A stretch of DNA of 64,000 bases from JAUIIK01 sp963709995 (GCA_963709995.1 CAVPYN010000017.1:248001-312000); one strand, 5' to 3'; counted from the stretch's first letter, positions 9,252 through 19,347 are shown. Translations and numbers: made by a program. The notes: generated by a model from the sequence alone, not told the origin.

Positions 9252-10664
9252 ATGAGACGAGCGTTTATGGGTGAACGTAATTTCGAACACGTATGGATGC
9301 CTCGTCCGGCTATCCTCCGTCGAGACTTGACAAGGCATCCATTGACAGGCTTTGTTGCAGCAATGAAATGGCAGCTTGGACTCGGGCGCGAAAATGGACT
9401 GGCATTCTGGGGGCTACTCTTTATCGAAGGGTCGTTCGGCGCCTTCTTTCCAATCTGGCCCCTCTACATGGAGGAACTCGGCGCGCCGATTGCGATCGTC
9501 GGACTCCTGCTTGCCCTCGGGGGAATCTTCCGGCTCTTCGTGCTATTGCCTACGGCTCGAATCTCGACGGCAATCGGCAACCGGCGCTTGCTCCTCGCAT
9601 CGCGCATTGTGTCAACAATCGCCATTGCCAGTGCCGCGCTTGCTCCGAGCTGGCAATGGCTTATCCCGGTTCTGCTCGGATCGGCCATCGGCTCAATGGC
9701 ATTCCCGATCCTTCTCGCTCACGTCAGCACGAACGCCCGGGATGGCGACCGAGTGCGCGCATTCTCGATCATCGTTACGATTGGTCCATCGATCGCATTG
9801 CTCATCGCCCCACTTATCTCAAGTGGATTGATCGAGTTTTTTGGCTTACGGGCGCCTTTCGTACTCTCGGCCACATTCTCATTGATTTCGGTGCTCATCC
9901 TCACCCGCATTACCCAATCAGCGCCCCAGGAGGAGGACGATTCTGAGACTGAAGATGGGGAAGCGCCATCCCGGGGCGGTTACATTTCCGTCTTGCGAAA
10001 CGTGCCGGTCAGAAACCTGCTCATTCTCAAGATCCTCGCCGTCTTCGCTCTCGGGATTGGCAGCCAACTGATTCCAAACTATCTCCGGGATGTTGGGAAC
10101 TACACGGACGCGCGCGTCTCTCTACTCTCCGCCTTTTCTGCTCTGGGAACGATCGGTTTTGGCGCGCTAGTGGTCCGCAACCGGAGAGTGAGCAACGCCC
10201 CCCTGCTTGGAGCGGCGTTCGCTATATTTCTCGTATCGATTGGATACGTCCTGTATCTGTTCCCGGAGGTCCTGCCGCTTATCATCATTGCGTTTCTCTT
10301 TCGTGGGGGCATGTTCGGGTCAATTTCCCTGTTCTCGGCGGTGCTTGGTGAATACACCCGGCCTCGAGATCGAGAGCACGTTTTTACCCTGAGCGAGATC
10401 GCCATCGTCCTCGGCTTTTCCACCGCGCCGCTCGTCGCTGGATTGCTCTACGGCGTTGATCCGACGCTGCCCCTGATCGTGTCGGCTTGCGCCGGTATTC
10501 CAATCATCGCCGTGCTTCTCCGGATGAGTACTTCACGACGCCAGGCGAACGACGGAGCGACACTGGAAGATGTCATGATCATCACCCCCGACGACGCGAT
10601 CTCGCATCGCGTAATCGAGCAACCAGATCTGGAACGAGATGAAGCTGAAACGAGGTCTCTTTGA
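9252..10664 (+). CDS. MFS transporter
   Basis: About 470 residues with roughly twelve hydrophobic helices and a charged central loop (QEEDDSETEDGEAPSRGG, between TM6 and TM7), the classic major facilitator layout. The first recognisable helix starts after residue ~45, so the true start may be downstream of 9252 (for example the ATG of MKWQLGLGRENG). The C-terminal tail is acidic and soluble. The stop overlaps the TTG start of the next gene, a serine hydrolase, so the pair is co-translated. It resembles the second MFS protein at 56.6-57.9 kb in general organisation. Substrate unknown. Confidence 0.85.
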   Translation: MRRAFMGERNFEHVWMPRPAILRRDLTRHPLTGFVAAMKWQLGLGRENGLAFWGLLFIEGSFGAFFPIWPLYMEELGAPIAIVGLLLALGGIFRLFVLLPTARISTAIGNRRLLLASRIVSTIAIASAALAPSWQWLIPVLLGSAIGSMAFPILLAHVSTNARDGDRVRAFSIIVTIGPSIALLIAPLISSGLIEFFGLRAPFVLSATFSLISVLILTRITQSAPQEEDDSETEDGEAPSRGGYISVLRNVPVRNLLILKILAVFALGIGSQLIPNYLRDVGNYTDARVSLLSAFSALGTIGFGALVVRNRRVSNAPLLGAAFAIFLVSIGYVLYLFPEVLPLIIIAFLFRGGMFGSISLFSAVLGEYTRPRDREHVFTLSEIAIVLGFSTAPLVAGLLYGVDPTLPLIVSACAGIPIIAVLLRMSTSRRQANDGATLEDVMIITPDDAISHRVIEQPDLERDEAETRSL

Positions 10665-12274
10665 CTGAACAGAGCGAAATGTACAGACAGATCGATGAAG
10701 TGATCGAGCAACAGATCAAAGCGCAGGGACTTCCCGGGCTCGCGCTCGCGATAACCGACAGAGACGGCCTTCTGCACCGCCAAACATATGGCTACGCGTC
10801 GCTCGAAGCCGGAACGCCGCTCGGGACCAAACACGTCTTTGAATGGGGCTCAATCGGGAAGTCATTCACCTGCATTCTGCTCCTGCAACTCGTCGAGCGC
10901 GGGCTGATCGACCTTCATCAGCCGGTCGACGAACTCTTACCCTGGTTCGAGGTGCAATCCGAATTCGCGCCGATCACGCTCCATCATCTAATGACGCACA
11001 CGGCAGGCATCATCAGGGGCACCGACTTTCCGGCTGACCCACGCTACGAAGTCTGGGCGCTCCGCCATACTCGCGCAGTGAATCCTCCCGGCGAGCACTT
11101 TCACTACTCCAACGTCGCCTACAAAGCGCTGGGACTCGTCATCGAGGCGGTCACGGGCCGGACCTATCAGAACCTCATTCAGGAGCGCATACTGGACCCG
11201 CTAGGCATGGGCAACAGCACGCCAGCGATCACGCACTCGCTCCGGCGCGACCTTGCCACCGGCTATCAGCATTTCTACGACGATCGCCCATGGCTTCGAG
11301 AACATGGACTCGCGCCGGCAACCTGGCTTGAAACAGACACCGCGGACGGTTGCCTGGCTGGAACCGCGGACGATCTTGCAGCCTACCTGCGCATGTTGAT
11401 GAATGGGGGCAGTGGTCCAGAAGGATCGATCTTGTCGCCTGCGAGTTTTCAAGCGTTGACCGGCCGGCACGTGCCTCTCGATGACCCTGAGAGCGCTGCA
11501 TATGGCTATGGCCTCTACGGATTCGAGGAGGATGGTCACAGCTTCCTCAGCCATGGTGGGGGGATGGTCGGCTACGCATCATCGATAATCGCCGACCTGA
11601 CCAAAGGAGTGGGCATCGTCACGCTCGTCAATGGACCGTTCAGCCAACGAACGGTTGTCAAATTTGTCTTCGACGCGATGCAGGCAGGCTGTCAGGGTCT
11701 CCCACTTCCCGCGCCCGAATCTCCCCCAAACCGAACCGCCGACGCAGATGCCGCGTCCTTTGCCAGCGTCTACTACTCGAATAGCGATGATTTCCGGGTG
11801 ACGGCAAGCGGCGACCAACTGAACCTGGACTGGGGTAACGAACGAGCACCGCTCCATCCCCACGGTGAGGATACATTTCTGGTCGATCACCCTGACTTCG
11901 AACGCTATCCGCTTCGTTTTCGCCGCGACGATTGTGGCGCAATCAGCTCGGTCGTCCATGGTGAACGCGTCTGGCACGTTCAACAGGCGAAGCCGGCGGC
12001 AAGCGATCTTCTGGATGAGTGGCAGGCTTTCCCCGGGCACTACCGCAGCCACAATCCGTGGTTGACGAACTTCCGTATCATCCGGCGCGAGGGAACCCTC
12101 TTCTTCGTGTCACCGGATGGCGACGAAGAACCGCTCACCCTACGCGAAGACGGGGTGTTTCGAGTCGGGGATGACCATTCGCCGGAATTCATTCGCTTCG
12201 ACACCATCGTCGATGGGCAGGCGTGGCACGCGAACTATAGCGGCTGCGACTTCTACCGGTTCTTCACACCGTAG
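10661..12274 (+). CDS. Serine hydrolase, class C beta-lactamase fold
   Basis: 537 residues. The TTG start overlaps the MFS stop, with GAGG upstream. The N-terminal ~350 residues are a penicillin-binding/beta-lactamase domain: S64-I-G-K67 (SxxK), HYSNVAYKALG (YxN) and SHGGGMVGY (the third HxG/KTG-type motif). The remaining ~180 residues are a separate beta-rich C-terminal domain, as in many D-aminopeptidase- or esterase-like members. No convincing signal peptide is seen. It could be a peptidase, esterase or amidase; the partner MFS protein suggests it processes an imported compound. Confidence 0.87.
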   Translation: MTEQSEMYRQIDEVIEQQIKAQGLPGLALAITDRDGLLHRQTYGYASLEAGTPLGTKHVFEWGSIGKSFTCILLLQLVERGLIDLHQPVDELLPWFEVQSEFAPITLHHLMTHTAGIIRGTDFPADPRYEVWALRHTRAVNPPGEHFHYSNVAYKALGLVIEAVTGRTYQNLIQERILDPLGMGNSTPAITHSLRRDLATGYQHFYDDRPWLREHGLAPATWLETDTADGCLAGTADDLAAYLRMLMNGGSGPEGSILSPASFQALTGRHVPLDDPESAAYGYGLYGFEEDGHSFLSHGGGMVGYASSIIADLTKGVGIVTLVNGPFSQRTVVKFVFDAMQAGCQGLPLPAPESPPNRTADADAASFASVYYSNSDDFRVTASGDQLNLDWGNERAPLHPHGEDTFLVDHPDFERYPLRFRRDDCGAISSVVHGERVWHVQQAKPAASDLLDEWQAFPGHYRSHNPWLTNFRIIRREGTLFFVSPDGDEEPLTLREDGVFRVGDDHSPEFIRFDTIVDGQAWHANYSGCDFYRFFTP

Positions 12275-12307
12275 TCGAGCGACTTATCAGGAAAAGGAAG
12301 AGACGAG

Positions 12308-13000
12308 ATGAGATTGATAGACCTCTCACGCGACATCTCCCACCGCGAACCGTCCAATCCTGGAGCGATTCCACCACAGGTATGGGAGTGGCGCAGCCAC
12401 GTCGAGACCGCGCCGCTCCACAACAGCCCCCATTCGTCCGCGAACCGGCTGCTGATTCTGCCTGACCACTCCTCGACGCACGTTGATGCTCCAATGCACT
12501 TCGACGCCTCGCCGGACGCTCCAGACATCGCCAGCCTCCCGCTGGAACGCTTCTATGGCCAAGCAGTCTGTGTCGACGTGTCGAAAACCGCACGCGAGGG
12601 ATGGATCGACGTCGAAGATCTTCAAGCCGGCCTCGCTCACGCCGGACTGTCAATTGAGCCGGACGACATCGTGCTGCTCTATAGCGGGCACTACGAACGG
12701 ACCTACCCTCGCCCGGAATTCTTCAGCGCATATCCAGGGCTCACGGCGGGGGTCGCGCGCTGGCTTGCCAATCGCGGTGTGAGAAACTTCGGCGTCGAGG
12801 GACCCAATCCCGGACATCCGGAAGACAGGGACTTCTGGGTGCACGTCGTGTGTCAGGAGACGGGCATGATTCACATGGAAGGATTGGCGATTCCGGAAGA
12901 ACTTGCTGGAAAACGGTTTACGTTCATTGGATTTCCGCTAAAGATTCGCAACGGTTCCGGCTCGCCTATTCGCGCCGTAGCCGTTCTTGATGAAAGTTAA
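12308..13000 (+). CDS. Cyclase family protein (kynurenine formamidase-like metal hydrolase)
   Basis: 230 residues with the cyclase/KynB signature H54-S-S-T-H58-V-D60-A-P62 (HxxTHxDxP), which binds the metal ions of this amidohydrolase-like fold, followed by the PGLT…ARWLANRGVRNFGVEGPNPGHP segment and a HxxLL-type C-terminal region (HMEGLAIPEELAGKRFTFIGFPLKI). ATG 12308 has a GGAAGAG ribosome binding site and lies 34 bp after the serine hydrolase. Family members open formyl-amide or lactam-type bonds. The substrate is not identifiable. Confidence 0.9.
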   Translation: MRLIDLSRDISHREPSNPGAIPPQVWEWRSHVETAPLHNSPHSSANRLLILPDHSSTHVDAPMHFDASPDAPDIASLPLERFYGQAVCVDVSKTAREGWIDVEDLQAGLAHAGLSIEPDDIVLLYSGHYERTYPRPEFFSAYPGLTAGVARWLANRGVRNFGVEGPNPGHPEDRDFWVHVVCQETGMIHMEGLAIPEELAGKRFTFIGFPLKIRNGSGSPIRAVAVLDES

Positions 13001-13003
13001 GCG

Positions 13004-13738
13004 ATGGCAGATTACGAAGTTCCGACAGGCTGGAGATCAATCTGGGTCTGGGCCCGCGCGCTTTCCGGCCCACTGTGCGGCATTGCCTTCTTCGGCATCA
13101 CTTTTGTAGCGACCGGTCTCGGAAGTCCCTTCCAGGGAAGCATCGACACCAATCCGAATGAAGCGGGACGCCTCACCGCAACGGTGCTCATGCGCAACGC
13201 TGCTGATGTCGAGCAATCAAGCCGGGTGGCGCTCGTCGGGCTGTTCTTCCTCTTCTGGTTCATTGGCTTTCTCTACCGCTGGTTGGAACGAGACGACGGC
13301 GACGACGGCTGGATGGCGCCGACCGCGCTCGCCGCGGGGATCACGACCGCAGCCCTGATTGCCGTCAATTTGCAGATCGACATGGCGGTCGGGTTGGTCG
13401 ACGACTACGGCGAAGATTTCGGCGCCGCCAGGGCGCTCGGGGTCCTGGCCTGGACAACCCATATGACGACCGGGGCGACGATGTCGGCATTGATCGCATC
13501 GACCGCCTTTGCGATCCTCGGTAGCCGCAGGGAAGTGACCCTGCCGCGCTGGACCGCCTGGATTAGCATCCCCCTGGCAGTGGCGTTCTTCTTCGTCTCT
13601 CCCTGGAATCGCTATCTCCTCTTCATGATCTGGGTGCTCGTCATCAGCCTTGCCCAGGCGTGGAAGATCTTCGACACCCCAACGGTCGCGTCACGGGAGG
13701 ACTTGACCAGGCCACTGATCTATGGTCGCCGGATGTAG
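13004..13738 (+). CDS. Multi-pass membrane protein of unknown function
   Basis: 244 residues starting three bases after the cyclase stop, so it is probably translated in the same operon. About six hydrophobic segments can be seen (for example LCGIAFFGITFVATGLG, VALVGLFFLFWFIGFLY, AGITTAALIAVNL and the pair near the C-terminus), with an acidic loop DDGDDGW after the second. I do not recognise the family. A strong terminator follows. Confidence 0.7.
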   Translation: MADYEVPTGWRSIWVWARALSGPLCGIAFFGITFVATGLGSPFQGSIDTNPNEAGRLTATVLMRNAADVEQSSRVALVGLFFLFWFIGFLYRWLERDDGDDGWMAPTALAAGITTAALIAVNLQIDMAVGLVDDYGEDFGAARALGVLAWTTHMTTGATMSALIASTAFAILGSRREVTLPRWTAWISIPLAVAFFFVSPWNRYLLFMIWVLVISLAQAWKIFDTPTVASREDLTRPLIYGRRM

Positions 13739-13764
13739 ATGCAATTCTGGTTCCATCGAACAAA

Positions 13765-13800
13765 GAAAGCACCCCAGCCAGAACTGGCCGGGGTGCTTTC
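13765..13800. terminator. Strong bidirectional intrinsic terminator
   Basis: GAAAGCACCCC (13765-13775) pairs perfectly with GGGGTGCTTTC (13790-13800), extended by GCCA/TGGC around a small loop. The stem is A-rich on one side and T-rich on the other and lies between two convergent genes, so it can stop transcription in both directions. Confidence 0.85.
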
Positions 13801-13822
13801 GATAGATACTGGAAATGGGTAG

Positions 13823-16618
13823 CTAGTTCAGCGTGAAGCTGACTACCTGGCCCATACCCAGCATGACACCGAAGTTCGAGACGTAGAAGGTGTCGTCCGC
13901 GCCGATCGCCAGGCCGGTCGCGAAGGTCAGTCCCGCACTCGCAACTTCCGTGTGCCCGCCATCCATGGAAACCATCATCACCGCTGAGGAGACGTCTTCG
14001 CTCAGCAAGCCATTCTTGGCAAGCTCCAGGGCGTACAGATTTCCTTCAGAATCAAACGCAACATCCACGATGTTGGTAAAGCCTTCGGCATAGACGGAAG
14101 CTTCCCCATCAAGAGTAACCCTCCAGATGCGCGCCGCGCCCGGCACGAACGGGAAGCCGGTCAGTTCACCGACATAGAAGGCGCCGTCCGGTCCCATGAC
14201 TACGCCAGTCGGCACCGCCTGCATCGGCATCTGGGCGCCTTCCGGTAGTCCGAGGAACGGCGGGGCATCGACCATCCGGTCGGCGAACACCGCGAGCGTG
14301 GTTATCACGTTGTCTTCGTGGATGTGCAGCAGCGCGTTTGCCCCGGCGTCCGAGACAACCCATCCGCTTGCGCCATCTGACACGAGCGAGAAGGGATTGC
14401 TGTCAAGTTCCCCATTGTCGGGGTTATTGACCGTCTCGTAAACCGCAACATCGACGCTCAGAATCGGGCTGCTCCCGGGAGCCGCCGAAACGATCCAGCC
14501 CAGATCAGATGCCTCCACCGGGTAGTCCGCCCGTGCAGCGGGATCAGCGCCCAGTCCGACAACCGTATGAAGCAGTCCGTCGGCATCCATCGCGACATCT
14601 TGCGCACCGACAGTATCTTCTCCCAGGTCGACGGAAGATATTCCGGCCACAGCCGTCGTTCGGCCATCGGCAGAGATGAGCTCGACGGTACTCGAATAGC
14701 CGAAGCAGGCTTCCGCTTCGCCATCCGGAGTGACGATGACCTGGCACGTGTCGCCACCATCGCCTGCCTGGGTCACGTAGATGTCGCCATTGTCATTGAC
14801 TATCAGACCACGTGGCGCAACAAGCCCATCCGCGCGAACGGTCAGGGCAGGACCTTCGGGGAAAGGCTCGCCAACTCCCTCGATAGCAACGACCTGTCCC
14901 ATCCCGGGCATAACGCCGAAGTTCGAGACGTAGGCGGTGCCGTCAGGCCCCATTGCCAGACCTGTGGCGAAGATGAGGCCGTCGCTCGGGACGTCCTCCT
15001 GCGTTCCGTCCGGCATGACCTTGACGATCTGCGCGGCAGCCGACGCCGGATTGGACGGATCGGCATTCAGCAGTCCGCCCGCCACGCCTTCGAGGACGAA
15101 GAGATTTCCTACACCGTCGAATGCGACATCAAGGATATTGGTGAAACCATCGGCGTAGACCGTCGAATCGCCTTCGCTGGTGACTCGCCAGACGCGCGCC
15201 GCTCCCGGAACGAATGGGAAGCCGGTCAGTTCACCGACATAGAACGCGCCATCGGGCCCCATGACCGTGCCGGTCGGAACGGCCTGCATTGGAATCATTG
15301 CGCCGTCCGGAAGTCCGAGAAGCGCTGGGGCTGCGACCATCTGGTCTGGGAAGACGGCCAGTGTGCCGATGTTGCCCTCTGTGTCGACGTGCAGCAGGTC
15401 ATTGCCACCAGCGTCTGAAACAACCCATCCGCCTGCGCCATCCATGGCGAGCGAATACGGGTTGCTATCGATGCCACCTTCTTCTGGATCGCCGCCATCG
15501 GGGTTCTCAAGTCCCTCGTAGGCTGCGATGTCGATGACCGTTTCCCAGCCGCCTTCACCGTCCGACATGAAGATCCAGCCGAGGTTGTTGCCAAAGTCGC
15601 CATACGTTGCCTCACGATCGGCGGGATCGCCGCCAAGTCCGATCGTGCCGTAGACGGTGCCATCCAACGCGACGACAACATCCTGAACAGATCCACCCTC
15701 GCCACCTGCTGTGACTTCAGGCAGGCCAGAAACGACCGTCGTCATCGATCCATCTGATGGATCGATAGCGAATACGCTGCTGGTGTAGCCGTAGCAGATT
15801 TCCACCAGATCTCCGCCCGGCCCCGGCCCCTCGAAGCAGTTCTCGGTCGGAATACCGCTGTCGATACCGTAAACCAGGCCATCCGAACCAACGAACAGCC
15901 CACGCGGATTGCTGATGCCATCAACGATGACCTCGCCGACGGGTTCTACTGGTGGCTCCACCTCGCCGATGAGTTCATTGCCCAGCAAACCGAGGAGAAC
16001 CAGATCGCCGTGCAGCTCAAAACGAGCGCGCTCGAACCATTGGGTCGGCACGGTGTCGCCGCTGCTATTGGTCTCCATCGAAACTTCGCTGATCGGGTAG
16101 CCAAAGAGCGCCAGCGACTCGGCGAACGAGGTACCTTCATCACCCAGGTCTAGACCGTGGCTGGACCAGTAGTCATAGAACTCAGGTGCGATCGCGTGTC
16201 CGGTTTCCGGGAAGTAATGCTCAGCGCTGGGGTCGGCCTTCGGGAATGTAAACCAGTTGAGGCCCATGTCCAGCAGAACTTCATTACCCAGCCGCCCGAG
16301 TAGGACCTCATAGACGGTTCCAGCGTTCTCGGGGTGGTATTCCATCCGCTCACGCTCGAACCACTGGGTCAGCAACTCTTCGTTCAGGTCTGGATTGAGC
16401 TCGTCCCCAGCTTCGGTAATCGGAAATCCAAAGACTGGAAGTTCGCCGTTCAGCGTCCAGAAGCTCTGGAACGGCTCACAGAGGTTGTGACCGGTTTCTT
16501 CGAAATAGTCGCATCCCTCTTCCGGCTGGGCGGGCTGGGCCAGGACAGCCGATCCCGAAACGAGCAGCAGCGCGAGGGCTGCAACCAGACTGATCATACG
16601 TCTCAAATGGGTCCTCAC
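13823..16618 (-). CDS. Secreted double ScyD/ScyE-type beta-propeller protein
   Basis: 931 residues with a clear signal peptide (RRMISLVAALALLLVSGSAVLAQP). After it come two degenerate copies of a module with FPITEAG…LTQWFERERMEYHP and FGYPISEV…PTQWFERARFELHG, a type of repeat I associate with secreted Chloroflexota proteins. The rest consists of two tandem ~340-residue ScyD/ScyE-like units (NPRGLFV…GSVQDVVVALDGTVYGTIGLGGDP… and APRGLIV…GAQDVAMDADGLLHTVVGLGADP…), each ending in a YVSNFGVMPGMGQVV-type motif and probably forming a propeller. The duplication is also obvious in the DNA, about 1.07 kb apart. The upstream AAGGAAAGTGAGG is a good ribosome binding site. Role unknown; extracellular. 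Confidence 0.85.
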   Translation of the reverse strand: MRTHLRRMISLVAALALLLVSGSAVLAQPAQPEEGCDYFEETGHNLCEPFQSFWTLNGELPVFGFPITEAGDELNPDLNEELLTQWFERERMEYHPENAGTVYEVLLGRLGNEVLLDMGLNWFTFPKADPSAEHYFPETGHAIAPEFYDYWSSHGLDLGDEGTSFAESLALFGYPISEVSMETNSSGDTVPTQWFERARFELHGDLVLLGLLGNELIGEVEPPVEPVGEVIVDGISNPRGLFVGSDGLVYGIDSGIPTENCFEGPGPGGDLVEICYGYTSSVFAIDPSDGSMTTVVSGLPEVTAGGEGGSVQDVVVALDGTVYGTIGLGGDPADREATYGDFGNNLGWIFMSDGEGGWETVIDIAAYEGLENPDGGDPEEGGIDSNPYSLAMDGAGGWVVSDAGGNDLLHVDTEGNIGTLAVFPDQMVAAPALLGLPDGAMIPMQAVPTGTVMGPDGAFYVGELTGFPFVPGAARVWRVTSEGDSTVYADGFTNILDVAFDGVGNLFVLEGVAGGLLNADPSNPASAAAQIVKVMPDGTQEDVPSDGLIFATGLAMGPDGTAYVSNFGVMPGMGQVVAIEGVGEPFPEGPALTVRADGLVAPRGLIVNDNGDIYVTQAGDGGDTCQVIVTPDGEAEACFGYSSTVELISADGRTTAVAGISSVDLGEDTVGAQDVAMDADGLLHTVVGLGADPAARADYPVEASDLGWIVSAAPGSSPILSVDVAVYETVNNPDNGELDSNPFSLVSDGASGWVVSDAGANALLHIHEDNVITTLAVFADRMVDAPPFLGLPEGAQMPMQAVPTGVVMGPDGAFYVGELTGFPFVPGAARIWRVTLDGEASVYAEGFTNIVDVAFDSEGNLYALELAKNGLLSEDVSSAVMMVSMDGGHTEVASAGLTFATGLAIGADDTFYVSNFGVMLGMGQVVSFTLN

Positions 16619-16803
16619 TTTCCTTGATATGGCACTAAGCGCTAATCAGGTACTATCAAGAGGTCATAACCAGCGAATTCCTACAGATGTTTTGCGCATC
16701 CTCCTAACCCTTGGCCGTTCGTTTCTCCGTACCCACACATCATAGCCGATTCGGGGCCCCGAGTGAAGATCCGGCGATGCGTACGGGAACAGCAGTGCAT
16801 CCG

Positions 16804-17037
16804 CTACTCGGTGGCTGCGCTGGTCCGGGATAGCTTCGCCCGGTGAGCCGGGAGCCGATCACCGACCAGGCCAACGTCAAGGCCCGCCCTGCCGGCGAGG
16901 AGCGCGAGCAGCGCTCCAGCCAGGATCCAGACGCCGACACCACCGGACGGTTCGCGCAGCGCGATCGCCCCGATACCGAGGACCAACAGCGCGCAGCCGC
17001 AAAGGTACGACAACGCCCGCGCGCCTACCCGAACCAT
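16804..17037 (-). CDS. Small putative membrane protein
   Basis: A 77-residue frame with ATG at 17037 (a TTG four codons earlier is possible). It contains two hydrophobic segments (ALSYLCGCALLVLGIGAIAL and VWILAGALLALLAG) separated by a short loop, a plausible two-helix protein. It lies downstream of the MMPL gene on the same strand, but a hairpin separates them and no clear ribosome binding site is visible. The rest of the 16.62-17.13 kb gap holds nothing recognisable. Confidence 0.35.
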   Translation of the reverse strand: MVRVGARALSYLCGCALLVLGIGAIALREPSGGVGVWILAGALLALLAGRAGLDVGLVGDRLPAHRAKLSRTSAATE

Positions 17038-17080
17038 GCTGATAAGCAAACCAGCGACCAGAAACTCCGTCGGACAATAC

Positions 17081-17104
17081 AGGGCGCCCCTTTCGGGGAG
17101 CCCT
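17081..17104 (-). terminator. Probable terminator of the MMPL gene
   Basis: AGGGC and CCCC pair with GGGG and GCCCT around a TTTC loop, with one internal mismatch. It lies just past the MMPL stop. The T-tract on the minus strand is poor. Confidence 0.45.
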
Positions 17105-17127
17105 GTGCAGAGGAGAAAAGACTCCAG

Positions 17128-19347
17128 CTAGTCGCCGGCGACTGGAATCGGTTCAGGAGTTTCCCGTGCTCCCTCCACGTTGATGGCTGGAAGCCATTCG
17201 AGCCAGTTCGGGAAGTACCAGTTACGGTCGCCCAGCAGCACCATCGTGGAAGGCACGAGCACTGACCGCACGATGGTTGCGTCAAGTACAACCGCTACCG
17301 CCAATCCAAAGCCCATCTGCTGGAAGTTGGCCAGGTCACCAAGGGCAAACCCGCCGAACACACCGACCATGATCAACGCTGCCCCGCTAATGATGCTGGC
17401 GGTCGAACGCAGCCCGTCCTCGACTGCAGTGGCGTTGTCACCAGTTTCGTCGAAGCGCTCTTTGATCCGGCTCAACAGGAATATGTGGTAATCCATCGAG
17501 AGACCGAAGAGAACCGCGAACAGGAAGAGCGGAATCCAGTTGTCGATGCGGTCAACCGTATGAAAACCGAAGAGATTCGCACCGACCCCATGCTGGAAGA
17601 CCAGGGTAATCAACCCGTATGCCGCAAACACCGAGAGCAGATTCATCAGGATCGCCTTCAGCGGGATGACGATCGATCGGAAGGCTAGCAACAGGAGGAA
17701 GAAGCTGATCGCGAGCACCATCGCGAACACACGCGGTGTGTATTCGACCATCAGCGCGGTGAAGTCCTGGGTGGTCGCTGTGCTGCCTCCGACGAAGACG
17801 GTGTCAGCCTCGAAGTGGGCTGGAATGTAACTGTCGCGCAATCGGGTCACAGCATCCATCGCGGCGCTGGACTGTGCATCGCCCGCGATCGGCGCATCTA
17901 TCACCAGCAGATCGTTGCCGGGCGCCGCCTCGATCTCAACCGGCCCAAACACCGGATCTTCCTCAAGATCCGCGAGCAATCCATCGACTGCGTGCTGCAC
18001 CTCGACAGAGTTCACATCATTGGTATCGACAACAATTCTGGCCGGTTCGATATCTGCGCCTTCGAACTCGCCCTTGAAGATCGTGTAAGCCTGGACGCTC
18101 GGCTCATCAGCCGGCAGTGTCGTGATTCCGGATGATCCAAGATCGATAGTCAACGTGAACGACGCCAACAGGAGCAGAAACCCGCCCGAAAGAGCTGCAC
18201 TGGCAATTGGCCTCCGCATTACGGTGCGGGCAATACCTGCCCAGAAGCTCGTCTCCGACGATCGGTTGCGCTTGCCGTAGCCAATGATCGGCAGGCGTCC
18301 GGCATTGATCCGGTCACCGAGCAGGCTCAGCACCGCCGGGAGCAGGGTCATCGTCATGACCAGGGAGACGAGGACTACCAGGATCGCTCCCAGCCCCAGG
18401 CTGACGAAGAGACTATCTGGAACGAGAAGCATCCCGCTAAGCGCTGTGACGACGGTGAGGCCAGAAAACAGAATTGCTTTGCTCGAGGTATCGCCGGTTC
18501 GTACGATCGCATCCATCTTGCCGTGCCCGGCTTCTCGCTCTTCACGGAATCGAGCGACGATAAAGAGCACGTAGTCGATGCCGACCGCCAGGCCGATCAT
18601 AAAGATCATGTTGACGATAAAGAACGACAGGTCAGTGAACTGACCAACCACAGCTGTTACACCGAGCGTTGTCAGGATCGAGACCACGGCCAGGATCAGC
18701 GGCAACCCGGCGGCGACCAGCGCGCCAAAGACCACGATCAGGACGACGATGGCAATGGCGATGCCGATCATCTCACCGCGCTGGAGGGTGCTCTCAGCTG
18801 CCGAAGCGAACGCATGGTTGATACTCGCTCCGCCGACGGTCCGAACTTCAAAGCCTGGCGTCGCCGTTGATTCTTCCTCGATCAAATCAAGGAACTCCGC
18901 CGAGTTTTCCACGGCTTCGTTCGGATCTCCGGCAAGCGTCACCAGGACCATTGTTCCGGCGCCGTCCCGCGCAGCCATCGACGGGGCAGACGTCTGATAG
19001 TACGTCGTCACCGATGCGACATCTTCGAGCGCATCAATCTCGAGCGCCAGTTCTTCAATGAAACTTTGGAACTCGGGCTGATCGACCCGATAGGCGCCCG
19101 AGGTGACGATGACGTATTCCTCAGCTGGGGCCTCGGCTCCACCGTTGATTCTTTCCTGAATCAACTCGTCAGCGGTAACCGACTCTATATCGGTTGTTGT
19201 CTCGCTTTCCTGAGTGAGCGCGTCGCCAAGCCAGCCGGACGCGATAAAGAGCGCCAGAGCAAGCATGCCTACCCAGGAAACCAGCGTGATCCACGGGTGG
19301 TTCGCGCTGCGTTGCGCGAGTTTCCCGGTAATACCTTGCGGTTGCAT
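17128..19347 (-). CDS. MMPL family RND transporter
   Basis: About 739 residues from the start chosen here (MQPQGITGKLAQRSANHPW), which has GGAGG eight bases upstream; the frame is open to 19422. The layout is a duplicated MmpL one: one N-terminal helix, a ~170-residue extracytoplasmic domain, five or six helices with the proton-relay-like segment MIGLAVGIDYVLFIVARFREE, then a second extracytoplasmic domain and a second helical bundle with AVLFGLSMDYHIFLLSRIKERF. Such proteins export lipids or siderophore-like compounds using the proton gradient. It is a single transporter gene without an adjacent regulator; the substrate is unknown. Confidence 0.92.
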   Translation of the reverse strand: MQPQGITGKLAQRSANHPWITLVSWVGMLALALFIASGWLGDALTQESETTTDIESVTADELIQERINGGAEAPAEEYVIVTSGAYRVDQPEFQSFIEELALEIDALEDVASVTTYYQTSAPSMAARDGAGTMVLVTLAGDPNEAVENSAEFLDLIEEESTATPGFEVRTVGGASINHAFASAAESTLQRGEMIGIAIAIVVLIVVFGALVAAGLPLILAVVSILTTLGVTAVVGQFTDLSFFIVNMIFMIGLAVGIDYVLFIVARFREEREAGHGKMDAIVRTGDTSSKAILFSGLTVVTALSGMLLVPDSLFVSLGLGAILVVLVSLVMTMTLLPAVLSLLGDRINAGRLPIIGYGKRNRSSETSFWAGIARTVMRRPIASAALSGGFLLLLASFTLTIDLGSSGITTLPADEPSVQAYTIFKGEFEGADIEPARIVVDTNDVNSVEVQHAVDGLLADLEEDPVFGPVEIEAAPGNDLLVIDAPIAGDAQSSAAMDAVTRLRDSYIPAHFEADTVFVGGSTATTQDFTALMVEYTPRVFAMVLAISFFLLLLAFRSIVIPLKAILMNLLSVFAAYGLITLVFQHGVGANLFGFHTVDRIDNWIPLFLFAVLFGLSMDYHIFLLSRIKERFDETGDNATAVEDGLRSTASIISGAALIMVGVFGGFALGDLANFQQMGFGLAVAVVLDATIVRSVLVPSTMVLLGDRNWYFPNWLEWLPAINVEGARETPEPIPVAGD

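Noticed and set aside
13823..16618. Long internal DNA repeats as a possible assembly duplication
   Set aside because: The two copies differ by many substitutions in a protein-consistent way, so they are a true intragenic duplication.
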